Notes: generated by a model from the letters alone, not told the origin. Counted from the first letter of the stretch, positions 52,909 through 62,106 are shown. The stretch: DNA of 64,000 nucleotides from Streptomyces flavotricini (GCF_020639365.1 NZ_JAINUL010000001.1:8054615-8118614); one strand, 5' to 3'. Program-made: numbers and translations.

Positions 52909-53502
52909 GTGACTTCGAAAGAACCGGCCCCGCGCCTACGCAAGAGCCCCGAACAGGTCCGCTCGGCGGTCCACCAGGCCGTCATCGACCTGCTGTCCGA
53001 CCCCGAGGGTGCGGACCTGACCATCCCCGCGGTCGCGCAGCGCGCCGGGGTGAACCACACCAGCGTCTACCGGCGTTGGGGCAGCCGGGAGGCGCTCCTG
53101 GCCGACGTGGTCGTCACCCGCCTCGAACGGGACTGGCCGCTGGCCGACACCGGAAGCCTGCGCGGCGATCTCACGGCGTGGGCCGAAGCCGGCGTCGCGA
53201 GCATCCGCACCGCCGAAGGGCGGCTGCTGATCCGGGCCGTCGCCCTGTCCATGCCGGGCAGTGCCACGGCTCAGGGGGAGCGCGCGCAGCAGTTCCAGCG
53301 CCGGCTCGGCGCCATCGAGCGCATCCGCGAGCGCGCCGTCACTCGCGGCGAGGTGCCGCCGCCGCTCGACCAGATCCTCGACCAGCTCGTCGCGCCGCTC
53401 TACCTGCGGGCGATCTTCGGCATCGACCCGCCGGCCTCCGGCTATCCGGAGCTCCTCGTGGACCGGCTCCTCGGCGGTACGGGCGCGTCGCGGCCGGGCT
53501 GA
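52909..53502 (+). CDS. TetR-family transcriptional regulator
   Basis: 197 residues from GTG 52909. HTH region ADLTIPAVAQRAGVNHTSVY, then RRWGSREALLADVVV, is typical of the TetR_C_11-like group in actinomycetes. The C-terminal helical domain would bind the inducer. No strong ribosome site is visible, so translation may be leaderless. It faces the alpha/beta hydrolase across two matching operators. Confidence 0.88.
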   Translation: MTSKEPAPRLRKSPEQVRSAVHQAVIDLLSDPEGADLTIPAVAQRAGVNHTSVYRRWGSREALLADVVVTRLERDWPLADTGSLRGDLTAWAEAGVASIRTAEGRLLIRAVALSMPGSATAQGERAQQFQRRLGAIERIRERAVTRGEVPPPLDQILDQLVAPLYLRAIFGIDPPASGYPELLVDRLLGGTGASRPG

Positions 53503-53593
53503 GCGGTACTGGTGCCGTCTCCCGTCGCCGGTGCCGGTGCCGGGGGGGGCGGGCGGCGGCGGGCGGGCGGCGGCCGGCGGCCGGCGTCTCCTT

Positions 53594-54031
53594 TCAGGGC
53601 AGGTCGGTGCGTCCCAGCCATGACGGCTTCACCGGTACGCCGTCCTCGTCGCGGGCCACCTCCACCGGCGGGGGCAGTCGGGGCGCGGGCGGCGTGGTGG
53701 CCGGTGGCGCCTCGGCCGCGACCGGTTCGGGCTCGCGCCGCTCCGCCGGTGGGGGGCGATCGGTGTCGTCCAGGAGTTCGGCCACGGAGAAGCGGGTGGC
53801 GTGGGACTGCCAGGAGCCGTCGACGACCAGCAGGAATCCCTCACCGGCGCGGAAGAGGCGGCGGCGCCTGGGGCTCCTCGGATGCTCCGGCGTGTAGGCC
53901 CGCGCCCGCTGCTCCAGCTCCGCCAGCGCCGCCTCGCGCTCACCCTCCACGTGCGCCATCACGTAGGCCTCGGTGTGTTTGCGCTCGCCGGAGCCGACCG
54001 TCGTCTCCAGGATCAGACCCCATGTCGTCAT
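53594..54031 (-). CDS. Hypothetical protein with Pro-rich tail
   Basis: 145 residues from ATG 54031 behind GGGAGGGG. The N-terminal 90 residues form a folded domain (TTWGLILETTVGSGERKHTE, RLFRAGEGFLLVVDGSWQSH), followed by a long Pro/Ala/Glu linker and a short end VKPSWLGRTDLP. Cytoplasmic. A conserved streptomycete type of unknown function. Confidence 0.75.
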   Translation of the reverse strand: MTTWGLILETTVGSGERKHTEAYVMAHVEGEREAALAELEQRARAYTPEHPRSPRRRRLFRAGEGFLLVVDGSWQSHATRFSVAELLDDTDRPPPAERREPEPVAAEAPPATTPPAPRLPPPVEVARDEDGVPVKPSWLGRTDLP

Positions 54032-54137
54032 GGCCGACTCCCCTCCCGAATTCCCGAAATGATGCCGCCGAGCAGTGGCCGGGCGGAAGATGCAGATGTA
54101 CGGCATGAGCGGGGACGCCGCGAGCCGTACCCGGTGG

Positions 54138-54812
54138 TCAGAGGGGCCCGTCACCCCGGTCGTCGGGGGCGAGGCGTTGTTCGAGGTCGGTGGTCCAGGA
54201 CCGGGCCCAGCGTCTGAGGGTGGCGATGGCCGCGTGGTCGAGGCCGTACGCGTGGAATTCCTCGTCGTCGTACCAGTCGGTGCCGGCGAGGCGGTCGTGG
54301 AGGTCTTCGAGGCGGAATTCGTCGCGGCCGTGGCGTCGGCCGAGGCGCTCGAGTTCGGCGGTGGTGCGCATCCGGGAGGCGGCGTGGACGTCGATGAGGT
54401 CGCGGACGGCGCCGCGGTCGGCGAGGGCGCGGACCTTGGTGCCGATGACGTCGTCGAGGGCGAGGACCGGGCCGTACTCGGTGTGGGCCGGGGCGCTCCA
54501 CAGGTTCTCCTTGAGGACGTCGACCTCGCACTCGGCGCCGTCCGCGGGGTCGGTGACCATCAGGCGGGCGGACAGTGGGTCGACGGAGACGACGGAGACC
54601 TGCCAGCCGCGTTTGGCCAGCTCGTGGGTGAGGTCGGTGGCGATGTCGGCCATGGGGGCGGGGTTCTCGGTGGCGACGTCGAGGTCCTGGCTGAGACGGT
54701 CGACGAGGCCGTGGGCCTGCACGGCGTAGCCGCCGGTGATCACGAGGGGGTAGGGCGTGCCGATGGCGATCACGTCGGCGAGGAGCCTGCGGTGCAGGGC
54801 GCTGAGGTTCAC
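54138..54812 (-). CDS. AbiEii-like nucleotidyltransferase toxin
   Basis: 224 residues. The minimal nucleotidyltransferase signature is present: GGYAVQAHGLVDRLSQDLDV, combining the Gly-Gly motif with the Asp-x-Asp pair near residue 43. A third acidic position (ECEVDVLKEN) and the AbiEii-type VIGTKVRALADRGAVRDLID follow. AbiEii toxins add nucleotides to RNA and take part in abortive infection. It overlaps the upstream gene by four bases (GTGA), as toxin-antitoxin pairs do. Confidence 0.82.
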   Translation of the reverse strand: MNLSALHRRLLADVIAIGTPYPLVITGGYAVQAHGLVDRLSQDLDVATENPAPMADIATDLTHELAKRGWQVSVVSVDPLSARLMVTDPADGAECEVDVLKENLWSAPAHTEYGPVLALDDVIGTKVRALADRGAVRDLIDVHAASRMRTTAELERLGRRHGRDEFRLEDLHDRLAGTDWYDDEEFHAYGLDHAAIATLRRWARSWTTDLEQRLAPDDRGDGPL

Positions 54813-55174
54813 GCCGCGGAGGTCACCCGGCCCGCGAGCTGGGGGAAGCGGTCTTCCCAGACCTGGCGGATGTGGCGGCTGACCAGGGTGCGCAGGACGG
54901 GCCACTGCCCGGTCAGCAGGTCGCGGTCGAGAAGTGTGGCCAGGTCGTCGCGCCGGCCCTCGGCCAGGACGGTGCGGTACAGGCTCATCCGCTGCCGGGG
55001 ACGGTCCAGGTCGTACGCGCGCAGCCCGGACCACGCGATGTGCAGGGGCAGCTCCACCACTCCGCCGGTCGGGCCCGCGAGCTCGTCGAGGGAGTCGGGC
55101 AGGCGGCCGGTGTAGCGCTCGCGCAGGACCTCGCCCGCGGGCACCGGTGAGACGGGGGACGACAGCTGAGCCAT
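54809..55174 (-). CDS. Probable partner (antitoxin candidate) of the AbiEii-like protein
   Basis: 121 residues from ATG 55174. Core sequence GVVELPLHIAWSGLRAYDLD and RPRQRMSLYRTVLAEGRRDD, ending helical. It is about half the length of a classical AbiEi antitoxin and lacks an obvious N-terminal winged helix, so it may be a different or reduced antitoxin class. Position and overlap with the toxin are the main evidence. Confidence 0.7.
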   Translation of the reverse strand: MAQLSSPVSPVPAGEVLRERYTGRLPDSLDELAGPTGGVVELPLHIAWSGLRAYDLDRPRQRMSLYRTVLAEGRRDDLATLLDRDLLTGQWPVLRTLVSRHIRQVWEDRFPQLAGRVTSAA

Positions 55175-55269
55175 ACGGCCAGTATCCCGTGCCACGGCCC
55201 CCGCGGGTGCGGCGGAGGCCGATGGCGCTCCACTCGCACCATAAATCGAACACATGCTTGAATTGATGG

Positions 55270-55509
55270 ATGCAGTGCACCTCCTTCCCCGATGACCTGG
55301 TCGGCCTCCAGGCCGACTGGCTCCGTACGTACCGGGAGCTGGCCCGGCGGCCCGCGGCAGCCGGTACGACCCCGCTCCGCCGCCGGCTGATCGCCCTCTC
55401 GTGCGCGATCTCCGCCCATCCGTACTGGTCGCGCCCCGCCCGTGCGGCGGGCGGCGCGGCCGAGCTCCGCCGCGCGGCGAGAGCCCGAGCCTGGGCGAGG
55501 GCGGCATGA
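55270..55509 (+). CDS. Small hypothetical protein
   Basis: 79 residues: DDLVGLQADWLRTYRELARR, then basic Ala/Arg-rich helices. Common as a small conserved gene in streptomycetes, function unknown. The stop overlaps the start of the next gene (ATGA). It is divergent from the AbiEii pair across 95 bases. Confidence 0.65.
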   Translation: MQCTSFPDDLVGLQADWLRTYRELARRPAAAGTTPLRRRLIALSCAISAHPYWSRPARAAGGAAELRRAARARAWARAA

Positions 55510-55778
55510 CGAGCGCCTGCCCGGGAGGCGACCAGGGCTACGGTGCGCCGGGGCCGGGCCCCGCCCCCCGCCTCGTCGTCCAGCCGCCCGACCACCGCGG
55601 GTGGCGCCGGGTGCGGTGTGACGGGCGGAGCCTGGGCACGGCGTACCGGATCAGCGACATCGCCGTCTTCCTCGCGGCGACGGGAATGGAGGACGCCGAG
55701 GACTTCGACCTCACGGACCCCGCGCTGGTGGACTGGCGCGGCGGCGGCCCCGACTGCTGGACGCCGCCGGAGGCGTAG
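55506..55778 (+). CDS. Small hypothetical protein, coupled to the preceding gene
   Basis: 90 residues with RLVVQPPDHRGWRRVRCDGR, LGTAYRISDIAVFLAATGME and an acidic C-terminus ending DCWTPPEA. Function unknown. It overlaps the upstream gene by four bases, so both are made from one transcript. Confidence 0.68.
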   Translation: MTSACPGGDQGYGAPGPGPAPRLVVQPPDHRGWRRVRCDGRSLGTAYRISDIAVFLAATGMEDAEDFDLTDPALVDWRGGGPDCWTPPEA

Positions 55779-55803
55779 CGGCGCCCGGGCCGCGTCTTTC
55801 GGA

Positions 55804-56238
55804 TCAGGGCCCGTAGTAGGCGTCGACGGGGACGCGCGCCTCGTCGAACAGGGCCGGGCCGTCCTGCGCCACCGTCGGCCATGCGCCCGACTCAGGGTTG
55901 AGTTCCACGAGTTGCGCCGTGGAGAGTGCGTGGACCACGCGTCCCAGTCCGGAGCGGACGATGGCGCCGGCGCACATGCCGCACGGCTGGCAGCTGGTGT
56001 ACAGAGTGGTGCGTGCGGCCGTGTCGGGGTCGAGTTCGCGGGCCGCCCAGCGCGCGAGTTTCAGTTCCGGGTGGGCGGTGATGTCGTCGTCACGCCGCAC
56101 CGTGTTGTGGGCCTCGGCGAGGACCGCTCCGTCCGGGCCGGCCAGCAGGGAGCCGTACGGCGCGTCGCCCAGGGTGACGGCGCGGGCCGCGATGGCGACG
56201 GCCCGCCGCAGGAACGCCTCGTCGGCAGGGGTGATCAT
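55804..56238 (-). CDS. Cytidine/guanine-type nucleoside deaminase
   Basis: 144 residues. Zinc site: His and Glu in ITAHPELKLARWA (usual HAE is HPE here) and the Cys pair in TSCQPCGMCAGAIVRSG. The C-terminal FDEARVPVDAYYGP is typical of guanine- or tRNA-adenosine-like deaminases. It likely deaminates a free base or nucleoside. It is the second gene after the LLM oxidoreductase, overlapping by ATGA. Confidence 0.88.
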   Translation of the reverse strand: MITPADEAFLRRAVAIAARAVTLGDAPYGSLLAGPDGAVLAEAHNTVRRDDDITAHPELKLARWAARELDPDTAARTTLYTSCQPCGMCAGAIVRSGLGRVVHALSTAQLVELNPESGAWPTVAQDGPALFDEARVPVDAYYGP

Positions 56239-57053
56239 GAGGATGTCCTCCGGCGTGTCGCCACGGCGGTGAGCGCCTGCCAGGCCTCGTGGGGCCGGCG
56301 GGTCTCCTGCGGATCTCCGTGGTACGGGTCCAGCACGACGGTATCGGCTCCGAGGCGCTCGAGCTGGTCGAGATCGTCGAGGATCTGCTCGAGGGTGCCG
56401 GTGCCCGCGAGCCGCTCGGGGTCGCCGACCGGTGCGGTGGTCAGCTTCAGGGTGATGCGGGGCGCGAACCCCGGCAGCGAGTGGTCCGTCACGACCGAAC
56501 GCATCCAGGGGAGGGTTCCCCGCAGCGGATGCCAGGCGTCGCCGAACTCGATGGCGCGCCGGATTCCCGCCTCGCTGTTGCCGCCGACCCAGACGGGAAT
56601 CGGGGCGGTGTGCCCGTCGTCCTCCTCGCTCCAGGCCTCCCGCAGGGCGACGAGGTGCTCGTCGGTCAGTCTGCCGCGCGCGCTGAACGGCACGCCGAGC
56701 GCTTCGAATTCCTGACGCGCCCAGCCGACTCCCACCCCGAGCACGAGCCTGCCGCCGCTGAGCGCGTTGAGGTTGGCGGCCATGCGCGCCACCAGCAGCG
56801 GATGCCGGTAGGGCAGCACGAGAACGGTCGTGCCCAGCCGCACCCTGGTGGTCATGCCGGCCAGCCAGGACAGGGTGGTGAACGGTTCGTGGAAGGGTGC
56901 CGGATAGCGCGCGGCCACGTCCGGGGTGACGGCCACGTGGTCCGACACCATGAGGAGGTCGAAGCCGAGCCCCTCCACGATCCGCGCCCATTCGCTCAGC
57001 ACACCAGGAGTGGTTCCGGGCCCGAAGTTCGGTACGTTCACGCCAAGTTGCAT
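56235..57053 (-). CDS. LLM-class F420-dependent oxidoreductase
   Basis: 272 residues, luciferase-like barrel: MQLGVNVPNFGPGTTPGVLS, GFDLLMVSDHVAVTPDVAAR, RVRLGTTVLVLPYRHPLLVA and GGRLVLGVGVGWARQEFEAL. F420-H2 is the expected cofactor in actinomycetes, though FMN is possible. Divergent from an Lrp-type regulator that probably controls this two-gene operon. Confidence 0.9.
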   Translation of the reverse strand: MQLGVNVPNFGPGTTPGVLSEWARIVEGLGFDLLMVSDHVAVTPDVAARYPAPFHEPFTTLSWLAGMTTRVRLGTTVLVLPYRHPLLVARMAANLNALSGGRLVLGVGVGWARQEFEALGVPFSARGRLTDEHLVALREAWSEEDDGHTAPIPVWVGGNSEAGIRRAIEFGDAWHPLRGTLPWMRSVVTDHSLPGFAPRITLKLTTAPVGDPERLAGTGTLEQILDDLDQLERLGADTVVLDPYHGDPQETRRPHEAWQALTAVATRRRTSS

Positions 57054-57146
57054 GATCGGAGGCTATCTCGGCGATCAAGAAATCTGAAAGATGCTTCTCC
57101 CGGTCAACTCGCCATTCACCCACGACTTTCCCGGTAGGGTCGCGAT

Positions 57147-57593
57147 ATGGCCGGGAATCTTGATGACATCGACTGGGCGATCATCGACGAGTTGCAACGG
57201 GACGCGCGCATCTCCCTCAGCGAGTTGGGGCGGCGCGTGAACCTCGGCTCGTCGGCCACCACGGAACGGGTGCGCCAGCTGGAGGCGTCGGGCGTCGTCA
57301 CCGGCTACCGCGCCGTGGTCGACCTGGCCAAGGTCGGCTATCCCGTGCTCGCCGTCGTCCGGTTGAAGTACCCGGGCAACCGCCACCAGCCGCTGCGCCG
57401 GCTGCTCGCCGACCGGCGGGAGATCCTGGAGTGCCTGCGCACCACCGGCGACGACTGCTACACCCTGAAGGTGGCCGCGACCTCCATGGAACACCTGGAG
57501 ACGCTGATGGACGAGCTGGCCGGCTTCGGCAGTACGACCACCAGCGTCGTCTACAGCCAGACGCTGCCCTACCGCGGACCCGACCGGCCCTGA
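57147..57593 (+). CDS. Lrp/AsnC-family transcriptional regulator
   Basis: 148 residues: helix-turn-helix DDIDWAIIDELQRDARISLS, ELGRRVNLGSSATTERVRQL, then a RAM ligand-binding domain (VLAVVRLKYPGNRH, TTGDDCYTLKVAATSMEHLE). Such proteins sense amino acids or related metabolites. 93 bases separate it from the LLM gene; both promoters must lie there. Confidence 0.92.
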   Translation: MAGNLDDIDWAIIDELQRDARISLSELGRRVNLGSSATTERVRQLEASGVVTGYRAVVDLAKVGYPVLAVVRLKYPGNRHQPLRRLLADRREILECLRTTGDDCYTLKVAATSMEHLETLMDELAGFGSTTTSVVYSQTLPYRGPDRP

Positions 57594-57654
57594 GGGCGGC
57601 GGCCGGCGGGGCCGGAGCCGGTGACCGCCCGTGGCCGGCGGATCGCGCGCGCGG

Positions 57655-59292
57655 TCACCCCAGGGTGAAGAGGAAATTGACGGAGTTGTAGTAGTTGGGC
57701 AGCTGTACCAGGTCCGAGCCGCGGCGCGGGGAATCGGTCTTCGGCCAGTTCCGCGGGCCCAGCAGGTGGTCGGCGTAGTCGCTCTTCGGGACCCGAGGCA
57801 CGAACCAGAGCCGGAAGGCGCCGGAGCGGCCGACCGGATCGGACCTCCAGAGCTGCGTCTCGCGGTCGTCGCCCGAGCGGCAGGCGCGGAGGGTGACGTC
57901 GACGACGTTCCCGCCGGCGGTGGTTCCGTCGAGACACGTACCGGTGCCCGTGTTCCGGAACTGGTACGTGCCCTGGCCGGCCGGCAGGCGCTGCCAGCCC
58001 TGGGACGGATCGCCGGTGCACGGCTGGAGCTCCAACCGCCCCTCGGAACCGCCGCCGGCGAGGCCGACGCACAGCCCCGAGGCGGCGTTGACCAACGGCA
58101 GGCCGGCGGGGGCGGGGGTGGGAGCGGGCGAGGGCCGCGCGGAGGACGGCGTGGGCGTGACGGGGGACGAGGCGGCGACGGCGACGCCCGACATCGGGGC
58201 GCCGATGGACACGATCGGCGGCGCCGAGTCCGTCAGGGACGGCAGCAGGTACGGGTCCGCGTTCGGGCTCGCGACCGTGGGCGCGGGAGCCGGCGCCGGG
58301 GCGGCCCGCTCGGACCGGTCCTCGGCCGGCAGCAGGACGAACGCGGTGAGCGTCGTACCCGCGACGGCCGCCGCCGCGGTCCACTTCGCCGCGCCGAACC
58401 GCGCCGCGGCCGCCTTCAGCCCCACCAACTTGGCCGCCGCGAGGTGGTGGGCGCCGTGCACACCGGCGGACAGCGCGGCGGAGGCGGGGTGCCAGAGCAG
58501 GACCCCGGCGGGCAGCAGCGCGCCCAACCGGTCGTTGACGGCTCGCAGATCACGCTCGGCCCGCCCGCAGCCGTCGCACGCCCGAAGATGCCGTCCCAGG
58601 TCGCGGGTGACGCGCTTGCCCGGTCGGCGCAGAGCGGCGGCGAGCATGCCGCCGTAGTGCCGGCACTCGTCGCTCACGCTCTGGTCCAGGTGGGCGCGCA
58701 GGTACGCCTCGCGCAGTCCTTCGCGGGCGCGGGCCGCCAGCGAACCGACGCCGCCCGCCGAAATCCCGAGGCGCCGGGCGGTCTCGCCCGCGGGCTCGTC
58801 CTCGACCACCGCGTGCCACAGCACGGCCTGCCAGCGCTCCGGAAGCGACCGGTACGCCCGCAGGACCAGCGAGCCCTCCTCCGCCAACAGGGCGGCCCCT
58901 TCGACGTCCTGATCGCCGGCCAGGCCCGCGGCCCACGTGTCGAAGTCTTCCGACAGCCGCGTGCGGGCACCGCGGCGTGCCCATTCGGCTGCCACCCGGC
59001 GCACGCAGGTCAGCAGGTACGGACGCCAGACGTACTCGGGGCCGGCTCCCCAGGCCACCGCCCGGTAGGTGCGCGCGAAGGCCTCGGCCGCGAGGTCACC
59101 GGCGGTGGCCAGGTCGCGGCAGCAGGTGCGGGCGTAGGCGAGTACGGCGTCGTGGTGACGGGCGAACACCTCGCCCATCACGTCGCTGAGATCGGCATCG
59201 GGCGCCGAGTCGCGCTCGCGGAGCAGCGCGCAGAGCTGTGCGTCGCTGAGGTCGTGGAGGTCCTGTCGGCGGACAGTTCCCGATGTGCTCAA
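57655..59292 (-). CDS. ECF sigma / zinc-finger anti-sigma / transmembrane / ricin-lectin fusion
   Basis: 545 residues. Sigma region 2 lies at ~40-110 (LAYARTCCRDLATAGDLAAE) and region 4 at ~150-200 (GETARRLGISAGGVGSLAAR). It continues into a zinc anti-sigma motif (HLRACDGCGRAERD, ~235), one membrane segment (~295, AAVAGTTLTAFVLLP), a Pro/Thr stalk and a C-terminal ricin-type lectin domain (GTYQFRNTGTGTCLDGTTAG, LRACRSGDD). Sigma factor, inhibitor and extracellular sensor are thus one chain. TTG 59292 follows GGGAGC. Release by proteolysis is inferred. Confidence 0.85.
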   Translation of the reverse strand: MSTSGTVRRQDLHDLSDAQLCALLRERDSAPDADLSDVMGEVFARHHDAVLAYARTCCRDLATAGDLAAEAFARTYRAVAWGAGPEYVWRPYLLTCVRRVAAEWARRGARTRLSEDFDTWAAGLAGDQDVEGAALLAEEGSLVLRAYRSLPERWQAVLWHAVVEDEPAGETARRLGISAGGVGSLAARAREGLREAYLRAHLDQSVSDECRHYGGMLAAALRRPGKRVTRDLGRHLRACDGCGRAERDLRAVNDRLGALLPAGVLLWHPASAALSAGVHGAHHLAAAKLVGLKAAAARFGAAKWTAAAAVAGTTLTAFVLLPAEDRSERAAPAPAPAPTVASPNADPYLLPSLTDSAPPIVSIGAPMSGVAVAASSPVTPTPSSARPSPAPTPAPAGLPLVNAASGLCVGLAGGGSEGRLELQPCTGDPSQGWQRLPAGQGTYQFRNTGTGTCLDGTTAGGNVVDVTLRACRSGDDRETQLWRSDPVGRSGAFRLWFVPRVPKSDYADHLLGPRNWPKTDSPRRGSDLVQLPNYYNSVNFLFTLG

Positions 59293-59614
59293 CCTTGCTC
59301 CCGTTGACTTGCAGATGGCCGGCACGGCGAATGCCAGGCAGGTGGGCAGTGGGGTGCGACGCTGCGCCCGGCCGGAATTCGCGCAAGTGTGCACGTTCCC
59401 AAGGCCTGTGAGCAACCGGACGCCCCGGCACTGTCCGGACCGGCACGACTTCGGCAAAGGCCTGGCAAAGTCGCGGGACCGCGCCGCGGCCGCGCCATCT
59501 CCCACCTGCACGAGTCCCACGACAGACCAGGAGGCGCGAGTGCGGTACCGCGGGACCCCGGCCCTTCCGTCCGGCACGGCCGGGACGTCCTTACTCGTGT
59601 GATCTGCTGTTCGG
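59293..59614. other. Divergent intergenic region
   Basis: 322 bases without a supported gene. On the minus strand a GGGAACGTGCAC element near 59390-59402 recalls ECF -35 sites (GGAAC), but no convincing -10 is seen. Confidence 0.35.
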
Positions 59615-60184
59615 ATGAGCTTCCAGCATCGGCCCACGTCCCATGCGCCGGCACGCGTTGAGCTGTGCCCGCTCACCCTCGCCGACCAGGACGAGTTCTG
59701 CTCGCTCGTGAGGGCCAGCGCCGAGCTGCACCACCCGTGGATGCAACTGCCCTCCACCACGGAGGATTTCCGGGGCTGGATGCGCCGCTTCGGCGACGGC
59801 ACCAACCTGGGCTTCCTGATCCGCGTACGGGGGACGGGTGCGGCCGCCGGCATGGTCAACATCAACTCGGTCATCCGGGGGCGCTACCAGGGCGCGTCCC
59901 TCGGCTACGCGGCCTTCGCCCCGTCCGCGGGGCGCGGGTACATGGCCGAGGGGCTCACCCTCGCCCTGCGGTACGCCTTCGACGAGCTGCGGCTCCACCG
60001 GCTGGAGGCGAACATCCAGCCGGGCAACGAGGCGTCGTCGGGCTTGGCACGGCGGCTGGGCTTCGGCTACGAAGGCCTGTCCCCCGCCTATCTCTACATC
60101 GACGGGGCCTGGCGCGACCACGAACGGTGGTCCATCACCGCGCCGTCGTCCTGGCAGCCCGATCCTTCCCTCCCCGAGGTCTAG
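59615..60184 (+). CDS. GNAT acetyltransferase, RimJ/RimL type
   Basis: 189 residues: LCPLTLADQDEFCSLVRASA at the N-terminus, acetyl-CoA loop AFAPSAGRGYMAEGLTLALR and HRLEANIQPGNEASSGLARR, ending GFGYEGLSPAYLYIDGAWRD. Likely N-terminal or small-molecule amine acetylation. Confidence 0.92.
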   Translation: MSFQHRPTSHAPARVELCPLTLADQDEFCSLVRASAELHHPWMQLPSTTEDFRGWMRRFGDGTNLGFLIRVRGTGAAAGMVNINSVIRGRYQGASLGYAAFAPSAGRGYMAEGLTLALRYAFDELRLHRLEANIQPGNEASSGLARRLGFGYEGLSPAYLYIDGAWRDHERWSITAPSSWQPDPSLPEV

Positions 60185-60216
60185 GCCGTGCCTTCCGGAT
60201 CAGGCCGGGCCGTGTG

Positions 60217-62106
60217 TCAGGCGTTGCGGTAGAACATCGTGCACAGCAGTACCGAGTCGTCGATCACCAGCCAGGCGCGGTAGTCGGTGGAGTCGTTCTG
60301 GCTGCGCCGGCAGTTCGCGCTGCTCGCGTTGGCCGGGGCGCGGTAGACGCCGGTGATGTGCAGGACGTAGTCGTACTCCACCGGGATGCGGGTGGCCTTG
60401 CAGTCCACGAGGGTGAACGTGCCGAGCTCGACGCTGTTGCTCCGCCCCTTCCCCAGGACGCAGTAGCCGACGTGGAAGATGCGCGTCAGGCACAGGTTGG
60501 TGGTCTTGTAGCGCCAGTACGTCCGGCCGTTGCCGCCGGGGCAGTCCCCGTTGGTGACGGAGCTGACCTGGACGTGCGCCTGGTCGGTGTCGCAGCGGAC
60601 GGGATCGGGTGGGACGTCCACGTTCCATTTGTCCGGGTACCCGGTGGCGTAGAGCGGCAGGCAGGAACCCTGCCGGACGGACAGGAAGGCCTCCTCCGTT
60701 CGGTCACGGGTGGGAGTGGGGGTGGGGGTGGGGCTGGGGGTGGGGGTGGGGCGGACCGGGTCGCTCGCGCTCGAGTCCGTCTTCGCCTCCTGCGACGGAG
60801 TGGGCGTGGGGGTGCGCGTCGGCGCGGGCCGCTCGGACGGAAGGCGCGGTTCCGTGGGTGTGGAGCCGTGCGTGACGGCCGCGGTAGGGGTGCTCCGCGC
60901 GTCGGCGGACGTCCCTTGCAAGACCGTCCACGGCTGCCAGACGAGCAGGGCGATGGCCAGGAACACGGCGGCGACGCCCCAGCCGGCCGCGCCGCTGCTC
61001 CCTCCCGCGCCTCCAGCGCCTCCTGCGCCTCCCGCGCCGGCGTTCCGGGCCAGCCTGCGCAGCTCCGCTTCCCGGCGGCGGCGGGCCTCCTCGGCCCGAC
61101 GCTGCCTCTGCTGGCGGACGGCCGCCTCCCCGGGGTCGGTGAGTACGGGCATCCGCGGCGGCGCGTCCCCGGCAACAGCTCCCCCCGCCGCGGAGCCGGT
61201 CGCGGCGCGGCCCGCGTCGAGGGCGCGCCCGTGGGCCTCGTACGCCGTGATCGTCGCCGTCCACTCCACCGGCAGCCAGCGCCGCCCGCGCCGGGGCGCG
61301 GAAACGGCGGTCGCCAGGACGGTGGCGAGATCGGGTCGCCGGCGCGGGTCGAAGGCCAGGCACGGCTCGATCAACGGGGCCAGGCTCGTGGGCAGGCCCG
61401 TCAAATCCAGCTTCCCGCCCTGGACATGGGCCAGCAGCACCATCGAGGACTCCACCTCCCGGTACGGCGGGCGCCCCACGGCGAGGTGGAAGAGGGTCGC
61501 CCCCAGGGAGAAGACGTCCGAAGCGGCGGTCGACGCCTCCCCGCGCGCCTGCTCCGGAGAGGTGAAGGCGACGGTGCCCAGGGTGAGCGAGGTACGGGTG
61601 CGGTCCACGGCGTGCGAGATGCCGAAGTCGATCAGGAGCGGGCCGGTCAGCGGCAGCAGGGTGTTCTGCGGCTTGACGTCGCGGTGGACGACTCCCCTGC
61701 CGTGCAGGGACATCAGCGCCTGTGCCACTCCCGCGGCGACGGACGGCACGGCCCAGGCGGCCAGCGGCCCCTGCTCGCGTACGAGATCGGCGAGGGACGG
61801 GGCGGGTACGTACTGGATGGCCATCCAGGGCCGCGGGGCGCCGGGGTCGGCGTCGAGGACGCGGGCGGTGTACGCGGCGTCGACGCGCCGGGCCAGGTCC
61901 ACCTCCCGCGCGAACCGCTCCCGCTCGAGGCGACCCACGGGGCCCTCGGCGAGCAGGGTCTTGACCGCGACGAGCGGGCCCCCCGCCGCCGGGCGCGCCA
62001 GATAGATCCGGCCCATGCCTCCGGAGGCGAGCCGCCACAGCAGGCGGTAGTCGCCGAGGCGTCGGGGGTCTTCGGCGTCGAGACGCCGTACTGCGATGCC
62101 GGGCAT
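60217..62106 (-). CDS. Membrane Ser/Thr protein kinase with Cys-rich sensor domain
   Basis: 629 residues. The N-terminal Hanks-type kinase (~15-275) has the Gly loop RLASGGMGRIYLARP, VAVKTL lysine, catalytic loop VVHRDVKPQNTLL and DFG in LLIDFGISHAVD. A charged helical linker (QQRQRRAEEARRRREAELRR) and a Gly/Ala repeat precede one membrane segment (~400, VAAVFLAIALLVWQPWTVLQ). Outside is a Pro/Thr stalk and a ~140-residue domain with seven Cys (GSCLPLYATG, DCPGGNGRTYW). No PASTA repeats. It probably senses an extracellular signal. ATG 62106 follows GGAGG. Confidence 0.92.
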   Translation of the reverse strand: MPGIAVRRLDAEDPRRLGDYRLLWRLASGGMGRIYLARPAAGGPLVAVKTLLAEGPVGRLERERFAREVDLARRVDAAYTARVLDADPGAPRPWMAIQYVPAPSLADLVREQGPLAAWAVPSVAAGVAQALMSLHGRGVVHRDVKPQNTLLPLTGPLLIDFGISHAVDRTRTSLTLGTVAFTSPEQARGEASTAASDVFSLGATLFHLAVGRPPYREVESSMVLLAHVQGGKLDLTGLPTSLAPLIEPCLAFDPRRRPDLATVLATAVSAPRRGRRWLPVEWTATITAYEAHGRALDAGRAATGSAAGGAVAGDAPPRMPVLTDPGEAAVRQQRQRRAEEARRRREAELRRLARNAGAGGAGGAGGAGGSSGAAGWGVAAVFLAIALLVWQPWTVLQGTSADARSTPTAAVTHGSTPTEPRLPSERPAPTRTPTPTPSQEAKTDSSASDPVRPTPTPSPTPTPTPTRDRTEEAFLSVRQGSCLPLYATGYPDKWNVDVPPDPVRCDTDQAHVQVSSVTNGDCPGGNGRTYWRYKTTNLCLTRIFHVGYCVLGKGRSNSVELGTFTLVDCKATRIPVEYDYVLHITGVYRAPANASSANCRRSQNDSTDYRAWLVIDDSVLLCTMFYRNA

